A stretch of DNA of 64,000 nt from Streptomyces sp. SDr-06 (GCF_003324565.1 NZ_QOLA01000005.1:310001-374000), one strand, 5' to 3'; shown: positions 20,378 to 32,255, counted from the first letter of the stretch. A program made the numbers and translations. Notes: generated by a model from the sequence alone, not told the origin.

Positions 20378-20864
20378 GGCTACCTAGTAGTCCTTTGTCT
20401 CGTAACGCTCTGGAACCCGGGGGCTCTACCGACTCCCACCTCCGACCCACGCGGTCGGGCGTGTCGCACTCCCTCTACGCAGAAATCCCATACGGGATTT
20501 CCCAACCAAGGGGATGCGGGCCACAGGACCTCGCAGACGGGGGCAGAACACCCACCGGACGCCTGGCCGGAGCCCCGCTGACACTTCCCGGAAGATTCCC
20601 GTACGTCCGCCCCTGATCAGGGACGACGAGTACTGTGGGACTCGCTTCCGGTCCTCCCGGCGGGAGGCGCGCAGCATCGGCACTCAACCGAGCAACCCCG
20701 ACAGTCTGCCATACGGGGCCATTGCCTGGCCAATCGCAGCCGGGAAGCGTACCCCACGTCACACGCGCTCACGCATCCGGCTCGCTGAACCCCGGCCCGG
20801 CCTGCCCCACTGGTGATCACCCTTCGCCGGGGCGAGGGGGCGGTCGCCGCCCCCACCGCCTACG
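20378..20864 (-). promoter_or_regulatory. S10 operon promoter and leader region
   Basis: There is no gene in these 487 bases. They must hold the promoter and 5' leader of the large ribosomal operon. A 28-base element at 20439-20466 matches one in the rpsL leader (see that entry). The only promoter candidate I can point to is a -10-like TACGCT on the minus strand at about 20745-20750, identical to the -10 of the str promoter, but its -35 position is poor. Confidence 0.5.
20439..20466 (-). promoter_or_regulatory. leader element shared by rpsJ and rpsL
   Basis: CCTCCGACCCACGCGGTCGGG followed by N-GTGTCG. It is the same as 29407-29434 except for one base. The core CCGACC-CACGC-GGTCGG is a perfect 6-bp hairpin. 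Here it ends about 61 bases upstream of the rpsJ start. Confidence 0.75.
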
Positions 20865-21566
20865 TCAGCTGATGACCGCCCGCACATCCGCCGAGGGGAT
20901 CCGCACCGAAACCCGGCTGCCGGGGTTCAGCTTGAGGGCGACGTCGGAAGGCAGGGATGCGAGGAGCTGGGCGCAGGTGACGGCCTGGAGTTGCGGGGCC
21001 GCGTTCGGGGCGTGCTTCGGGTCGGTCAGCACGGGAACGAAGCGGCCCTCCGCGTCGGCGTAGAGGGCGAGGCCCGGTTCGGCCGTCGGGACCAGGAACA
21101 CCGTGGCCCCGGCAAGACGACCGACCACGTCCGCGTCCGGCCCGTGCCCCGTGGCCGCCAGCTGCATCGCCGCGTCGACCGCGTCCGTCGGCGCGGGCAG
21201 CCCCAGGGCCAGGGGTGACGGCCGGTACTGGGGATTGTGATGGAACGCCCCCGGCTCGCCACCCTCGCCGACCGACCAGGCGCCGATCACCGCATAGGGC
21301 GGGACCGCCCCCCTCGGGTCGTACGCCGGATCGATGGAATACAGCCAGCTTCCCGGGGCCCTTTTCGCCTGCGCCCGCAATTCGTCGGTCAGGACGGGTT
21401 CCGATGGCCCCCGGCTCCCGGAATTCTCGTCAGCACCGCTCACCGAATCATCCCATTCCCTATACGCAGCGTGATGCACGGCCACGGCGACCACGCCTTC
21501 CGGTGCGGCCGCACCAAAGAGCTCAAACACGTCCTCGGGCGACTCCTTGGCGCCGGGGACGATCAT
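20865..21566 (-). CDS. type VII secretion system-associated (SseB-like) protein
   Basis: A 233-residue protein resembling the Streptomyces family annotated as type VII secretion system-associated. A central motif reads GSWLYSIDPAYDP, followed by VPPYAVIGAWSVG, NPQYRPSPLALGLPAPTDAV and AAMQLAATGHGPDADVV. The C-terminal half resembles an SseB N-terminal domain. There are no signal peptide or membrane segments, so it is probably cytoplasmic. I chose the ATG at 21566; a longer open frame runs to 21938 but its composition is not protein-like. No ESX gene is nearby, so the link to secretion rests only on family resemblance. Confidence 0.7.
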   Translation of the reverse strand: MIVPGAKESPEDVFELFGAAAPEGVVAVAVHHAAYREWDDSVSGADENSGSRGPSEPVLTDELRAQAKRAPGSWLYSIDPAYDPRGAVPPYAVIGAWSVGEGGEPGAFHHNPQYRPSPLALGLPAPTDAVDAAMQLAATGHGPDADVVGRLAGATVFLVPTAEPGLALYADAEGRFVPVLTDPKHAPNAAPQLQAVTCAQLLASLPSDVALKLNPGSRVSVRIPSADVRAVIS

Positions 21567-21936
21567 CCTGGGCGGCGTCGCGGCGCCCCTACGGCGCCGC
21601 TCCCCCGCCGCACCGCATCGCACCCCCCGCGACCCGGTGCACCGCGACCCGGTGGGCCGGGACGCGGGTGGCCGGGGTGCGGTGGGCCGCGACATCAAAG
21701 GCTTTGGAGACCGAAGGGGTGACACCTTTCCAAACCCCTCCAGCCCCCTCACCCGGATGGGTGACATCGGCCAACTCGGGTGGATTTGCGGGCAGTTGGC
21801 TGGCATATGCTCGCCGCGGCGGCCCCGGGTGCGGACACCGGCGCGGGGCGGCGACAAAGCCCCTACACGCATCGGCCCCCGGCCGGGACTGGCATCCCGA
21901 TCGAGGGCCTGACCAACAAGGAAGCGACCCTTCCCC
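21567..21936. other. divergent promoter region
   Basis: A 370-base gap between a minus-strand and a plus-strand gene. It contains GGTG(G)CCGGG-rich short direct repeats around 21640-21690 and a less G+C-rich stretch at 21775-21810 (CCAACTCGGGTGGATTTGCGGGCAGTTGGC, an imperfect inverted repeat). It probably holds promoters for both flanking genes. I see no coding frame that I trust. Confidence 0.4.
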
Positions 21937-22752
21937 ATGGCTGCTCAGCACCTTAGCGCGCACTCGCGCACCTCGTCCCCCGTTCTCGACGACGCCCCCC
22001 GGTCCGGTGTCGTCCACGCCAACACCCGGCACACCAGCCGGTACACCGTCATCGGCAACCACCTCGCCCAGCACCGGGAACTCTCCCTGCTGGCGATCGG
22101 CCTCGCCGTCCACATCCAGTCGCTCCCCGCCGGAACCCGCATCGGCATCAAGGCCCTCGCGGAACGGTTCCCCGAGAGCGAGGCCCGCATCGCCGCCGCG
22201 CTGCGGGAGTTGGAGGCGCACGGCTACCTGCGGCGCAGCCGGGAGCGGCTGCCCAGCGGCCGGGTCGTCACCCGTACCGTGTCCTGCAACCAGCCCGGCG
22301 CGAGCCACCCCGCTCCCCCAACAGCCCACCGCAGAAAGCCAGTTCAACCTTCGGCGCCGCCACCCGAACCACCCTCCACGGAGCCCCCGGCCCAGCCGAC
22401 GCCCGAGCCGGACACGGCCCCTCACCCAGCAGCGGCGGAGCTCCTCGCCCGGCTGCGCCGCGACGACCCCCGGCTGCTGCTCGCCGAGCGGGACATACGC
22501 CGTCTCGCCCCGGCCGTCACCGCCTGGCTGGACCGAGGGGCCGACCCCGACGCCGTACGCCGCACCCTGTGCGCGAACCTCCCGGACTCCCTGCGCCACC
22601 CGGCATCCCTGCTCGCCCACCGCCTCGCCGTGCTGCTGCCCCCGCCCTTGCCTCCGGCCCCGGCCCGCCCGGACCCCCTCCAGACCTGCGAGACCTGCGA
22701 CCGGGCCTTCCGCGCCCCCGAGCCAGGCCACTGCCCCGGCTGCCGAACGTGA
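21937..22752 (+). CDS. winged helix-turn-helix protein with C-terminal zinc ribbon
   Basis: A 271-residue DNA-binding protein. A winged-helix domain spans about residues 30-115: ELSLLAIGLAVHIQSLPAG, then LAERFPESEARIAAALREL as the recognition part and an arginine-rich wing. A Pro-rich linker (about 125-165) leads to a helical region and a C-terminal CETC...CPGC zinc ribbon. This architecture is common in Streptomyces proteins of unknown regulon. It has no link to a system here beyond its neighbours. The start ATG follows AAGGAAGCGACC at normal spacing. Confidence 0.75.
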   Translation: MAAQHLSAHSRTSSPVLDDAPRSGVVHANTRHTSRYTVIGNHLAQHRELSLLAIGLAVHIQSLPAGTRIGIKALAERFPESEARIAAALRELEAHGYLRRSRERLPSGRVVTRTVSCNQPGASHPAPPTAHRRKPVQPSAPPPEPPSTEPPAQPTPEPDTAPHPAAAELLARLRRDDPRLLLAERDIRRLAPAVTAWLDRGADPDAVRRTLCANLPDSLRHPASLLAHRLAVLLPPPLPPAPARPDPLQTCETCDRAFRAPEPGHCPGCRT

Positions 22753-22831
22753 GACATCCGCCGCCGCCCCCCGCCGGCGCCCTGGATACCATCGCCCCTG
22801 ACCCCCCAGGCATCCGGCGGACGGAACGTAC

Positions 22832-24883
22832 GTGTACGACGTAAGCGGTCGCGCGCAGCGCGGTGGCGCAGGCAGGTTCAGTCGGCGGGCGGTTCTCGGT
22901 GGGGCGGCCGCCGTCGGGATCGCTGCCGGGATGACGGGGTGCTCCGTGCCCGCGAGCGGGCGGGCCGCGAAGAGCCGTCCGGACGCGCCGCTCGCCCCGG
23001 CGCGCAGGCCCCTGCTCCTCCAGATCCTCGCCCACCCCGACGACGACCTGTACTTCATGAACCCGGACACCCAGCACACCCTGGACTCCGGGGTGCCGCT
23101 GGTCAGCGTGTACGTCACCGGCGGGGAGGCCAACGGGGACAACCGGGTGGTCAGTGACACCTCGCCGCCCGTGTACGACAAGGCCGCCTACTCCTCCGCC
23201 CGCCACCAGGGCCTGCGGCAGGCGTACGCCACCCTCCTCGGGCTCGACAAGTACACGCCCTGGGAGAAGTCCGTGGCCGAGCTGCGCGGCGGACACCGCG
23301 CCGAGGTCAACAGGCTCCAACACCAGGGCCGCAGCGTGGAGTTGGTGTTCCTCAACACCGCCATGCACACTTCGCTCGGGGGGCGGATGGGGCTGCCCAG
23401 CTTGTGGGAGGACCGGAGCCTCCAGCTGCCCGTCGTCATCGCCACCGGGTCACCGTTGCGGCAGGCCAAGAGCTACACGTACGACGACATGGTCGACGTG
23501 CTGGCCGGGCTGCTCGCCGACTACGCCCCCACCCTCGTACAGACCCTCGACCCCGATCCGGACATCCAGCACAGCTCCCCGGCCGACCGCTCGCACGACT
23601 CCGAGCAGCCCGGCTACTCCGACCACGCCGACCACACCGCCGCCGCCTCCTTCGCCTGGGCCGCGATGATCCGGCACGCCGAGCAGGGCAACGCCTTCCT
23701 CGCCACCGCCTACCGCGCCTACTACAACCGCCACTGGCCCAAGAACCTCCCCCCGAAGGTGCTCGCCGAGAAGGCCGCGCACCTCGTCCCGTACGGCGGC
23801 GACAAGCGGTGGGACTGCGGGAATCCCGGGGGCTGCGGGGACTACAACGTCGGCGGGACGCGGCCGCTCACCAACTGGAAGGGGTGGGTGCGCTCCACCC
23901 ACTACCGTCACCCCGGCACCCGGCTGCTCGTCTCCGACGACGGCACCCGGGCCTACGGTGTGCTCGGACTGCGCGCGGTGCGGTGGAGCCGGAACCCGGA
24001 CGACAGCTGGGGCGCGCCGCAGGACCTCGGCGGCTCGCCGCTCGCCCCGGTGCTCGGTGGTACGACCCTGGCCGACGGGCGTCAGCTGCTGTTCGGGCTG
24101 CGGTTCTCCTCGCTCCAGGGGCGCTCCGGCGCCAACACCCGGGAGGTCGTGCTCCTCGAACAGGCCGCCCCCGACGGGAAGTTCGGCGCGTGGAAGGGGC
24201 TCGGCAACCCCGAGCGGGGCGACGACCGGGGGCGGCGGATCGGGCCGCCGCTGGCCGTGGCGGCGCCGGACGGGCGCGTCCACCTCTTCGTGCGCAACGC
24301 GGACCGCGGCATCAGCACCCGGATCCGCGCGGCCGACGGCGCCTGGTCGCCCTGGCGCGATCTCGGCGGGGAGTCGGTGCAGGAGGGACTGAGCGCCGTC
24401 GTCGACCGGGGCGGGCGCGTGCACGTCTTCGCGGCGGGCGCCGACACCGTGCACCACTGGACGCAGTCCGCGCCCGACAGGCAGCTCGCCCCCGCCGCCT
24501 CCCGGCTGCCGCTCGCCGTCGACGCGGTGGCGCCGGTCCCGCTGGGCGACGGCGTACAGCTGCTGTACCGCACGTCCACCGACCCGAAGAAGGCGCTGCG
24601 GGACCCCGGCTCCCCCGCGTCGCCGCGCCTCACCTCCGTACGGCCCGACGGCGGCGCCGCGCCCGCGGTCACGCTCGACGGGTACGGGCCGGTCGGCGCC
24701 GCGGGCGGGTACGTGCTGGGCACGGACGAGCAGGGGCTCGTCCAACTGGCGGGCGCGGGGCGGGTGGTGAAGCGGGCGCGGGGTGTCGTGCCCGTCGGGC
24801 CGCCCACCCTGTACGTGCGCGACGGCCGGGTCCTCGCCGTGGGGCTCGGGGTGGACGCCCGGCCGTGGTCCTGGCGGCCCTGA
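22832..24883 (+). CDS. exported PIG-L family deacetylase lipoprotein
   Basis: A 683-residue protein. The N-terminus has a twin-arginine motif (FSRRAVLGG, about residues 16-24), a hydrophobic stretch and a lipobox MTGC (Cys about 37), so it is probably a Tat-exported lipoprotein. The LmbE/PIG-L deacetylase domain follows: AHPDDD at about 67-72 holds metal ligands, and DHADHTA near residue 264 holds the other histidines. The C-terminal half (about 370-680) has repeated Trp/Gly/Asp blades such as WSPWRDLGG, suggesting a beta-propeller that may bind glycans. The likely substrate is an N-acetylated sugar, unidentified. The start is GTG with a modest ribosome-binding site. A bidirectional terminator follows. 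Confidence 0.85.
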   Translation: MYDVSGRAQRGGAGRFSRRAVLGGAAAVGIAAGMTGCSVPASGRAAKSRPDAPLAPARRPLLLQILAHPDDDLYFMNPDTQHTLDSGVPLVSVYVTGGEANGDNRVVSDTSPPVYDKAAYSSARHQGLRQAYATLLGLDKYTPWEKSVAELRGGHRAEVNRLQHQGRSVELVFLNTAMHTSLGGRMGLPSLWEDRSLQLPVVIATGSPLRQAKSYTYDDMVDVLAGLLADYAPTLVQTLDPDPDIQHSSPADRSHDSEQPGYSDHADHTAAASFAWAAMIRHAEQGNAFLATAYRAYYNRHWPKNLPPKVLAEKAAHLVPYGGDKRWDCGNPGGCGDYNVGGTRPLTNWKGWVRSTHYRHPGTRLLVSDDGTRAYGVLGLRAVRWSRNPDDSWGAPQDLGGSPLAPVLGGTTLADGRQLLFGLRFSSLQGRSGANTREVVLLEQAAPDGKFGAWKGLGNPERGDDRGRRIGPPLAVAAPDGRVHLFVRNADRGISTRIRAADGAWSPWRDLGGESVQEGLSAVVDRGGRVHVFAAGADTVHHWTQSAPDRQLAPAASRLPLAVDAVAPVPLGDGVQLLYRTSTDPKKALRDPGSPASPRLTSVRPDGGAAPAVTLDGYGPVGAAGGYVLGTDEQGLVQLAGAGRVVKRARGVVPVGPPTLYVRDGRVLAVGLGVDARPWSWRP

Positions 24884-24921
24884 GGCCCCATGGCGCGCGG
24901 CCCGAAACCTCCGGACCACGC

Positions 24922-24957
24922 GAAGAGCCCCGCACCTCGAAAGGTGCGGGGCTCTTC
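24922..24957. terminator. bidirectional terminator between PIG-L gene and tuf
   Basis: A perfect 16-bp stem, GAAGAGCCCCGCACCT / AGGTGCGGGGCTCTTC, with a CGAA tetraloop. It lies between two convergent genes and can end transcripts from both sides. Confidence 0.9.
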
Positions 24958-24995
24958 TGACAGCTCAGCGAGCTACCAGGTCAATCGTCAGGTAC

Positions 24996-26189
<1,194 letters not shown>

Positions 26190-26265
26190 TGAGTCCTCCT
26201 GTGGAGTGGTTCTGTACGCCTTGCTTCATCGGCGCCAGGTGATCTTTGCTGGGATGCCGGGGCCC

Positions 26266-26306
26266 GGGGCATTCACCGCAAACCTGATGGTTTACGCCGA
26301 ATGCCC
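26266..26306 (-). terminator. hairpin in the fusA-tuf gap
   Basis: An imperfect inverted repeat of about 18 bp, GGGGCATTC-A-CCGCAAACC / GGTTTACGCC-GAATGCCCC, with a TGAT loop. It could be a partial terminator or processing site between fusA and tuf. Confidence 0.6.
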
Positions 26307-26348
26307 CAGTGGCTCCGGTGACAAGCCTAAAGCGTGAACTCGGAAGAG

Positions 26349-28475
<2,127 letters not shown>

Positions 28476-28514
28476 ATCGGCTCAGTCTTCTCTCGGTCTC
28501 GATGGGGGTAGCGA

Positions 28515-28985
28515 CTACCAGCGGTAGTGCGCGAAGGCCTTGTTGGACTCGGCCATCTTGTGGGTGTCCTCACGCTTCTTGACCGCAGCGCCGAGGCCGT
28601 TGGAGGCGTCGAGCAGCTCGTTCATGAGGCGTTCGGTCATGGTCTTCTCACGGCGGGCGCGGGAGTAGCCCACGAGCCAGCGCAGTGCGAGGGTCGACTG
28701 ACGGCCGGGCTTGACCTCAACCGGAACCTGGTAGGTCGCGCCACCGACACGGCGGGACTTGACCTCGAGGGACGGCTTGACGTTCTCCAGCGCGCGCTTC
28801 AGCGTGATGACCGGGTCGTTGCCGGTCTTCTCGCGGAGACCCTCCATGGCGCCGTAGACAATGCGCTCGGCGGTGGAGCGCTTGCCGTCCAGCAGGATCT
28901 TGTTGATCAGCGAGGTGACAAGAGGAGAGCTGTAGACCGGGTCGATGATGACCGGGCGCTTCGGGGCGGGGCCCTTACGAGGCAT
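28515..28985 (-). CDS. rpsG: 30S ribosomal protein S7
   Basis: A 156-residue S7, starting [18 protein letters not shown]. The hairpin [12 protein letters not shown] and the helix [15 protein letters not shown] are diagnostic. S7 nucleates the 30S head and in E. coli represses the str operon. Two bases separate it from rpsL. Confidence 0.98.
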   Translation of the reverse strand: MPRKGPAPKRPVIIDPVYSSPLVTSLINKILLDGKRSTAERIVYGAMEGLREKTGNDPVITLKRALENVKPSLEVKSRRVGGATYQVPVEVKPGRQSTLALRWLVGYSRARREKTMTERLMNELLDASNGLGAAVKKREDTHKMAESNKAFAHYRW

Positions 28986-28987
28986 TC

Positions 28988-29359
28988 TTACTTCTCCTTC
29001 TTGGCGCCGTAGCGGCTGCGAGCCTGCTTACGGTTCTTGACGCCCTGCGTGTCGAGGGAACCGCGGATGATCTTGTAACGAACACCCGGCAGGTCCTTCA
29101 CACGGCCACCGCGCACGAGCACGATGGAGTGCTCCTGCAGGTTGTGACCCTCACCCGGGATGTAGGCCGTGACCTCGATGCCGGAGGTCAGACGCACACG
29201 CGCGACCTTACGGAGGGCCGAGTTCGGCTTCTTCGGGGTGGTCGTGAACACACGCGTGCAGACGCCACGACGCTGGGGCGAACCCTCGAGCGCGGGCGTC
29301 TTGTTCTTCTCGACCTTGTCCTGCCGGCCCTTCCGGACCAGCTGCTGGATCGTAGGCAC
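28988..29359 (-). CDS. rpsL: 30S ribosomal protein S12
   Basis: A 123-residue S12 with a GTG start. Streptomycin-related regions are wild type: [13 protein letters not shown] around residue 43 and [12 protein letters not shown] around residue 88 keep the lysines. It is the first gene of the str operon rpsL-rpsG-fusA-tuf. A clear vegetative promoter lies about 200 bases upstream and a conserved leader element follows it. Confidence 0.98.
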   Translation of the reverse strand: MPTIQQLVRKGRQDKVEKNKTPALEGSPQRRGVCTRVFTTTPKKPNSALRKVARVRLTSGIEVTAYIPGEGHNLQEHSIVLVRGGRVKDLPGVRYKIIRGSLDTQGVKNRKQARSRYGAKKEK

Positions 29360-29406
29360 TACTTCTCCGGTTTCTGTGTGCCGTAGTAAAACTAACCTGG
29401 AACACG

Positions 29407-29434
29407 CCTCCGACCCACGCGGTCGGGTGTGTCG
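29407..29434 (-). promoter_or_regulatory. leader element shared by rpsL and rpsJ
   Basis: CCTCCGACCCACGCGGTCGGG followed by T-GTGTCG, one mismatch from 20439-20466. It includes the 6-bp hairpin CCGACC-CACGC-GGTCGG, here extendable by an outer ACAC/GTGT pairing. It lies in the transcribed leader, 48 bases from the rpsL start. Confidence 0.75.
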
Positions 29435-29554
29435 AATACTGCAGACCCCCGCCCGAGGGCAGGAGAAGCGCAGATTGCGGTGGCCGGTCTAGGAGCTCGC
29501 CCTGCGGACGTAGGCACGCAGCGGAGCCCAGGCACACCCCAGGCACAAGGTCTG

Positions 29555-29583
29555 AGCGTACCTACCTCATCGACTTGGGTCAA
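29555..29583 (-). promoter_or_regulatory. str operon promoter (SigA/HrdB type)
   Basis: On the minus strand the -35 is TTGACC (29583-29578) and the -10 is TACGCT (29560-29555), with a 17-base spacer. This is a close match to the principal sigma consensus. Transcription would start near 29548, giving a leader of about 190 bases that includes the element at 29407-29434. Confidence 0.75.
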
Positions 29584-29667
29584 AACAAATGCCGTCCACC
29601 CTGACACGCCGGTGAGCAGCCCCTCGGTCGGGCCGCCGGGATCGCGGGTCCGCCGAGGGGAAACCGC

Positions 29668-30135
29668 TCAGCTGCTCGCCGAGACATCGCGCCGCCGCGG
29701 GCGGGCACCCTCGGAGCGCGCCCCGCTCACCGCGATGATCATCTCCGTCATCTCGACGAACTGGCGGCGGTGGCTGTCCGGGATGCCCAGGAGTTCGGCC
29801 GCCTCCGCCGGCGTGAGGCGGCCGAGGCCGCCACCCTTGCCGCCCGGCCGGCCGCCGTCCGGCAGGGGCAGGTCCTCGGCCGTCACCCGGCCCGACTCGA
29901 TCAGCATGTCCCGGAGTCCCACCCCCAGAACCCGCGCGAGAGCGCGCATGGTCTCCAGGTCGGGCAGGCTCTGCCGCTGCAGCAGCCGGGTCACCGCGGC
30001 CCGGTGGACGCCCGCGTCCTCCGCAAGGCGGGACCGCCCGCCGCCCCGCGGGCTGTCGATGTCGTATCCGCGCTCGCGCATCAGGTCCTCGACCCAGCCC
30101 GCAAACCGCTCCATATCCGAGCTTTTCTCGCCCAT
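29668..30135 (-). CDS. XRE-family transcriptional regulator
   Basis: A 155-residue protein. An N-terminal XRE-type helix-turn-helix spans about residues 33-76 (SRLAEDAGVHRAAVTRLLQ, then LPDLETMRALARVLGV). A short Pro/Gly-rich linker leads to a C-terminal segment that contains a second helical motif (LTPAEAAELLGIP). The ATG at 30135 is chosen; a longer frame starts at 30276 but covers the operator region. It is divergent from the WhiB-like gene and the tail cluster. By analogy with phage repressors it may control that cluster, which is inference from position and from the repeat sites in the shared promoter region. Confidence 0.8.
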   Translation of the reverse strand: MGEKSSDMERFAGWVEDLMRERGYDIDSPRGGGRSRLAEDAGVHRAAVTRLLQRQSLPDLETMRALARVLGVGLRDMLIESGRVTAEDLPLPDGGRPGGKGGGLGRLTPAEAAELLGIPDSHRRQFVEMTEMIIAVSGARSEGARPRRRDVSASS

Positions 30136-30146
30136 AGCACGCTCCC

Positions 30147-30378
30147 TCCGCAACAACGCCGACCCTACCGTCCGTTCGCGCGCGCAATGACCAGCATGAA
30201 GTGCGTGTCCGCAACTAGCCACCCCGTCAGGCAAAGAGGCGGTATACGCAGCGCAAACAGGGCGACGCAAGGCCACTCACCGTCGACTTCCCGGCACCGA
30301 GAGCGAAGCTTTGTTGCGGACGCGCGCGCAATATCGCTAGGGTTGATTGCGCAACCGCAACATGAGGGAGTCCGCAAC
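30147..30378. promoter_or_regulatory. array of GTTGCGGA sites in divergent promoter
   Basis: The 8-mer GTTGCGGA occurs four times: 30147-30154 (-), 30208-30215 (-), 30313-30320 (+) and 30371-30378 (-). Three of the four are followed by C to make GTTGCGGAC. Half-sites GTTGCG also occur in GATTGCGCAACCGCAAC (30345-30361). The array covers both gene starts and one -35 candidate. It is the likely operator region for the XRE protein or the WhiB-like protein. Confidence 0.6.
30314..30343 (+). promoter_or_regulatory. candidate promoter for the WhiB-like gene
   Basis: The -35 is TTGCGG (30314-30319) and the -10 is TAGGGT (30338-30343), with an 18-base spacer, 65 bases before the start codon. The -35 lies inside a GTTGCGGA site, so binding there would block RNA polymerase. 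Confidence 0.45.
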
Positions 30379-30408
30379 CCCTCCTGCTTCCCGAGAGGGA
30401 CCCCACCC

Positions 30409-30915
30409 ATGCCCGCACCCGTGCTCGTCCGCGCCCCCTCGTCCAGAGGTGCCCACCCCGCCGCCCGGCACTCCGGGGACTGGCGCACCCACGCCGCCTG
30501 CATCGGCCTGCCCGACCGTGCGGTCTTCGCCGGCGATCCGGAGGCCGCCCTGCCCGCCCTGCGCGCCTGCGACATCTGTCCCGTACGCCGCTCCTGCCTG
30601 GAGGCCGTCGCCCCGCGCCGGAGCTGGTTCGACGGCGTCAGCGGCGGACGTCTGTGGCGCAACGGGCGGCCGGTCAGGATCCCGGACGACCGCTCCGGGG
30701 CCGGGCGCCCCGGAGCGACGCCCGCCAGTTCCGCACCCGGCCGGGATCGGGACGGCAGGACCCCGGCCCCCCTCTCCCCCGACCGGCATCGCGAAGCCCC
30801 CGCCCTCTTCGGCCCCGGCCGGGAGCGTGAGGCCTCCTCCGCCTCCGGTCCCGCCCCGCACCGCAAGGTCCCCTCCCCCTCTCGTTCCGACCGTCCGCAG
30901 AAGCCGCAGCCATGA
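30409..30915 (+). CDS. WhiB-like (Wbl) iron-sulfur regulator
   Basis: A 168-residue protein with the Wbl core in its first half. Four cysteines at about 31, 54, 57 and 63 are spaced as in WhiB (C...CxxCxxxxxC), fit to hold a [4Fe-4S] cluster. The usual GVWGG turn reads GVSGG (about 76-80), with Trp replaced by Ser. The C-terminal half is a low-complexity Arg/Pro/Ser tail without a clear fold. Wbl proteins act with the principal sigma factor, and actinophages often carry them. It is the first plus-strand gene of the tail cluster and overlaps the next frame. Confidence 0.8.
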   Translation: MPAPVLVRAPSSRGAHPAARHSGDWRTHAACIGLPDRAVFAGDPEAALPALRACDICPVRRSCLEAVAPRRSWFDGVSGGRLWRNGRPVRIPDDRSGAGRPGATPASSAPGRDRDGRTPAPLSPDRHREAPALFGPGREREASSASGPAPHRKVPSPSRSDRPQKPQP

Positions 30916-30932
30916 GCACAGGAGCAGCAGTC

Positions 30933-31646
30933 ATGAGCAATCGTCCCGACCCGGCCGCCGTCTGGCTGGGCGTCCTGCTCCGCCAGTTCCCCGAACTGCA
31001 CCAAGAGCTCGCGCCCAGCCGGGGCGCCCGTCCGCCCGGCACCGGGCACTCGGGGCGGCCCACCGCGCCGGGCGCCCCGATACGCCTGTTCGTCTCCGAC
31101 ACCATCCGCGACATCACCGACGGTGTGGTGGAGCTGGAGGAAGCGGTCCGCGAGAAGCTGCGCCTGCCGCGCCCGCCGCGCGGCACGGTCGAGCAGCGCC
31201 TCGCCCGGCTGATCGGGCTCCTCGACCAGGTCGCCGCCCACCCGGTCCTGGCCGAGCACGTACGCGGCGAGGCCCGGCGGATGGCCCGCCGCTGCTCGCT
31301 GGCGCTGGGCGACACCGAGAGTCCGGTCCGCGTGGGCGGCCGCTGCCCGCACTGCGACTCCGTGTCCCTGCGCGTCTTCCCGCACCGCGAGACCGCGCTG
31401 TGTGTCAACCCGGGCTGCCGCTGTGCGGATACGGAGTGCGGCTGCCTTACGGACGTGGCGCACCGGCACTCCTGGCCCCGCGCCGCCTGGCACCGCCTCG
31501 CGGAGGCGACGAACGGCGACCTGTCCGAGCTGACGGCGGCTCAGGAGGCGCCGGACCACTCGGCCGAGGGCACGTCCCGCTCGGCGCGCGGGACGGAGCG
31601 GCTCCCGCTCGCCCCGGGTCGCTCGGCGCGAGGGGTCTCCCGGTGA
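30933..31646 (+). CDS. hypothetical protein with cysteine-rich zinc-cluster region
   Basis: A 237-residue protein. The N-terminal helical domain (about 1-125) has no recognised family. It is followed by CPHC (138-141) and CVNPGCRCADTECGC (157-171), seven cysteines that could bind one or two zinc ions. The C-terminal tail is Ser/Arg-rich. I prefer the ATG at 30933 because AGGAG lies eight bases upstream; an in-frame ATG at 30912 overlaps the wbl stop. Proteins of this type occur beside phage-like loci in actinobacteria, which is recollection and not a firm family call. Its stop overlaps the next start. Confidence 0.65.
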   Translation: MSNRPDPAAVWLGVLLRQFPELHQELAPSRGARPPGTGHSGRPTAPGAPIRLFVSDTIRDITDGVVELEEAVREKLRLPRPPRGTVEQRLARLIGLLDQVAAHPVLAEHVRGEARRMARRCSLALGDTESPVRVGGRCPHCDSVSLRVFPHRETALCVNPGCRCADTECGCLTDVAHRHSWPRAAWHRLAEATNGDLSELTAAQEAPDHSAEGTSRSARGTERLPLAPGRSARGVSR

Positions 31647-31885
31647 CGGCGGCGAGTGCGACCCGTACGCCTCGTACGACCACGCGTTACGCGGTGGCCG
31701 CGGCGCTCGTCACGACGGCCATGGCGGCCGAGGAGGCCGCGGTCGCCCCGGACACCATCCGCAAGTGGGTCCAGCTCGGGCACATCGCGCCGGCGGGCCG
31801 CAGCGGCCGCAGCCACCTCTTCCACCTGGCGGACGTCTTCGCCGCGGAGCGCGCGACGCGCCGGGCCCACGAACTCCGCCCCTGA
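31643..31885 (+). CDS. small MerR/excisionase-like HTH protein
   Basis: An 80-residue protein starting at a GTG that overlaps the preceding stop (GTGA). The motif VAPDTIRKWVQLGHIAPAGRSG, followed by HLFHLADVFAAERA, is a helix-turn-helix plus wing of the MerR/HTH_17/AlpA type. Such small proteins act as excisionases or activators in phage loci. No integrase is present here, so activator is more likely. It is the last gene before a strong terminator. Confidence 0.7.
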   Translation: MTAASATRTPRTTTRYAVAAALVTTAMAAEEAAVAPDTIRKWVQLGHIAPAGRSGRSHLFHLADVFAAERATRRAHELRP

Positions 31886-31898
31886 TCGCCTCTGCATG

Positions 31899-31935
31899 CG
31901 AGTGCCCCGCGGCCACAACGGCCGCGGGGCACTCG
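31899..31935. terminator. terminator after the regulator operon
   Basis: A perfect 16-bp stem, CGAGTGCCCCGCGGCC / GGCCGCGGGGCACTCG, with loop ACAAC. Outer bases GCAT/ATGC extend it further. It lies between convergent genes and separates the regulators from the tail operon. Confidence 0.9.
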
Positions 31936-31958
31936 TATGCACGTCGGCGGGCGGACCG

Positions 31959-32255
31959 TCAGCGGACCCGGGGCGAACCATTGCGGCCGGTCTGGCCGCG
32001 CACGTCCCACGCGGGCACCTGGTAGACCTGCGCGTCGGCCGGGGCGTCGCCCTCCAGGGTGGCCATGGCCTCCTGCCAGCCGGTGACGAATCCGTTGAGC
32101 TCCGCGTCCCCCATGGCCCGCTCCGCCACCTTGCCGACGACGGCGGTGAGCGCGCGGGCGACCTCGGGAGTGAAGGATCCGGCGGTGGCGGAGTCGGCGG
32201 CCACCTCCACGCTGGCGATCACGACGTCCGAGACGCGCTCGCTGTACACACTCAC
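31959..32255 (-). CDS. hypothetical protein
   Basis: A 98-residue protein of unknown function on the opposite strand to the tail genes. The GTG start at 32255 is preceded by GGAGGG eight bases upstream. The protein is helical, with an Ala/Val-rich stretch (DVVIASVEVAADSATAG) and a C-terminal GRNGSPRVR tail. No signal peptide or membrane helix is seen. It sits in the region between the regulator genes and the first tail gene. Confidence 0.55.
   Translation of the reverse strand: MSVYSERVSDVVIASVEVAADSATAGSFTPEVARALTAVVGKVAERAMGDAELNGFVTGWQEAMATLEGDAPADAQVYQVPAWDVRGQTGRNGSPRVR

Noticed and set aside
21567..21938. N-terminal extension of the type VII-associated gene
   Set aside because: The extra 124 codons are Arg/Pro/Ser-rich and unlike the family. 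The ATG at 21566 gives the expected length.
29000..29359. Possible streptomycin-resistance changes in rpsL
   Set aside because: The lysines of KKPNS and GRVKDLPG are kept, which is the wild-type pattern.
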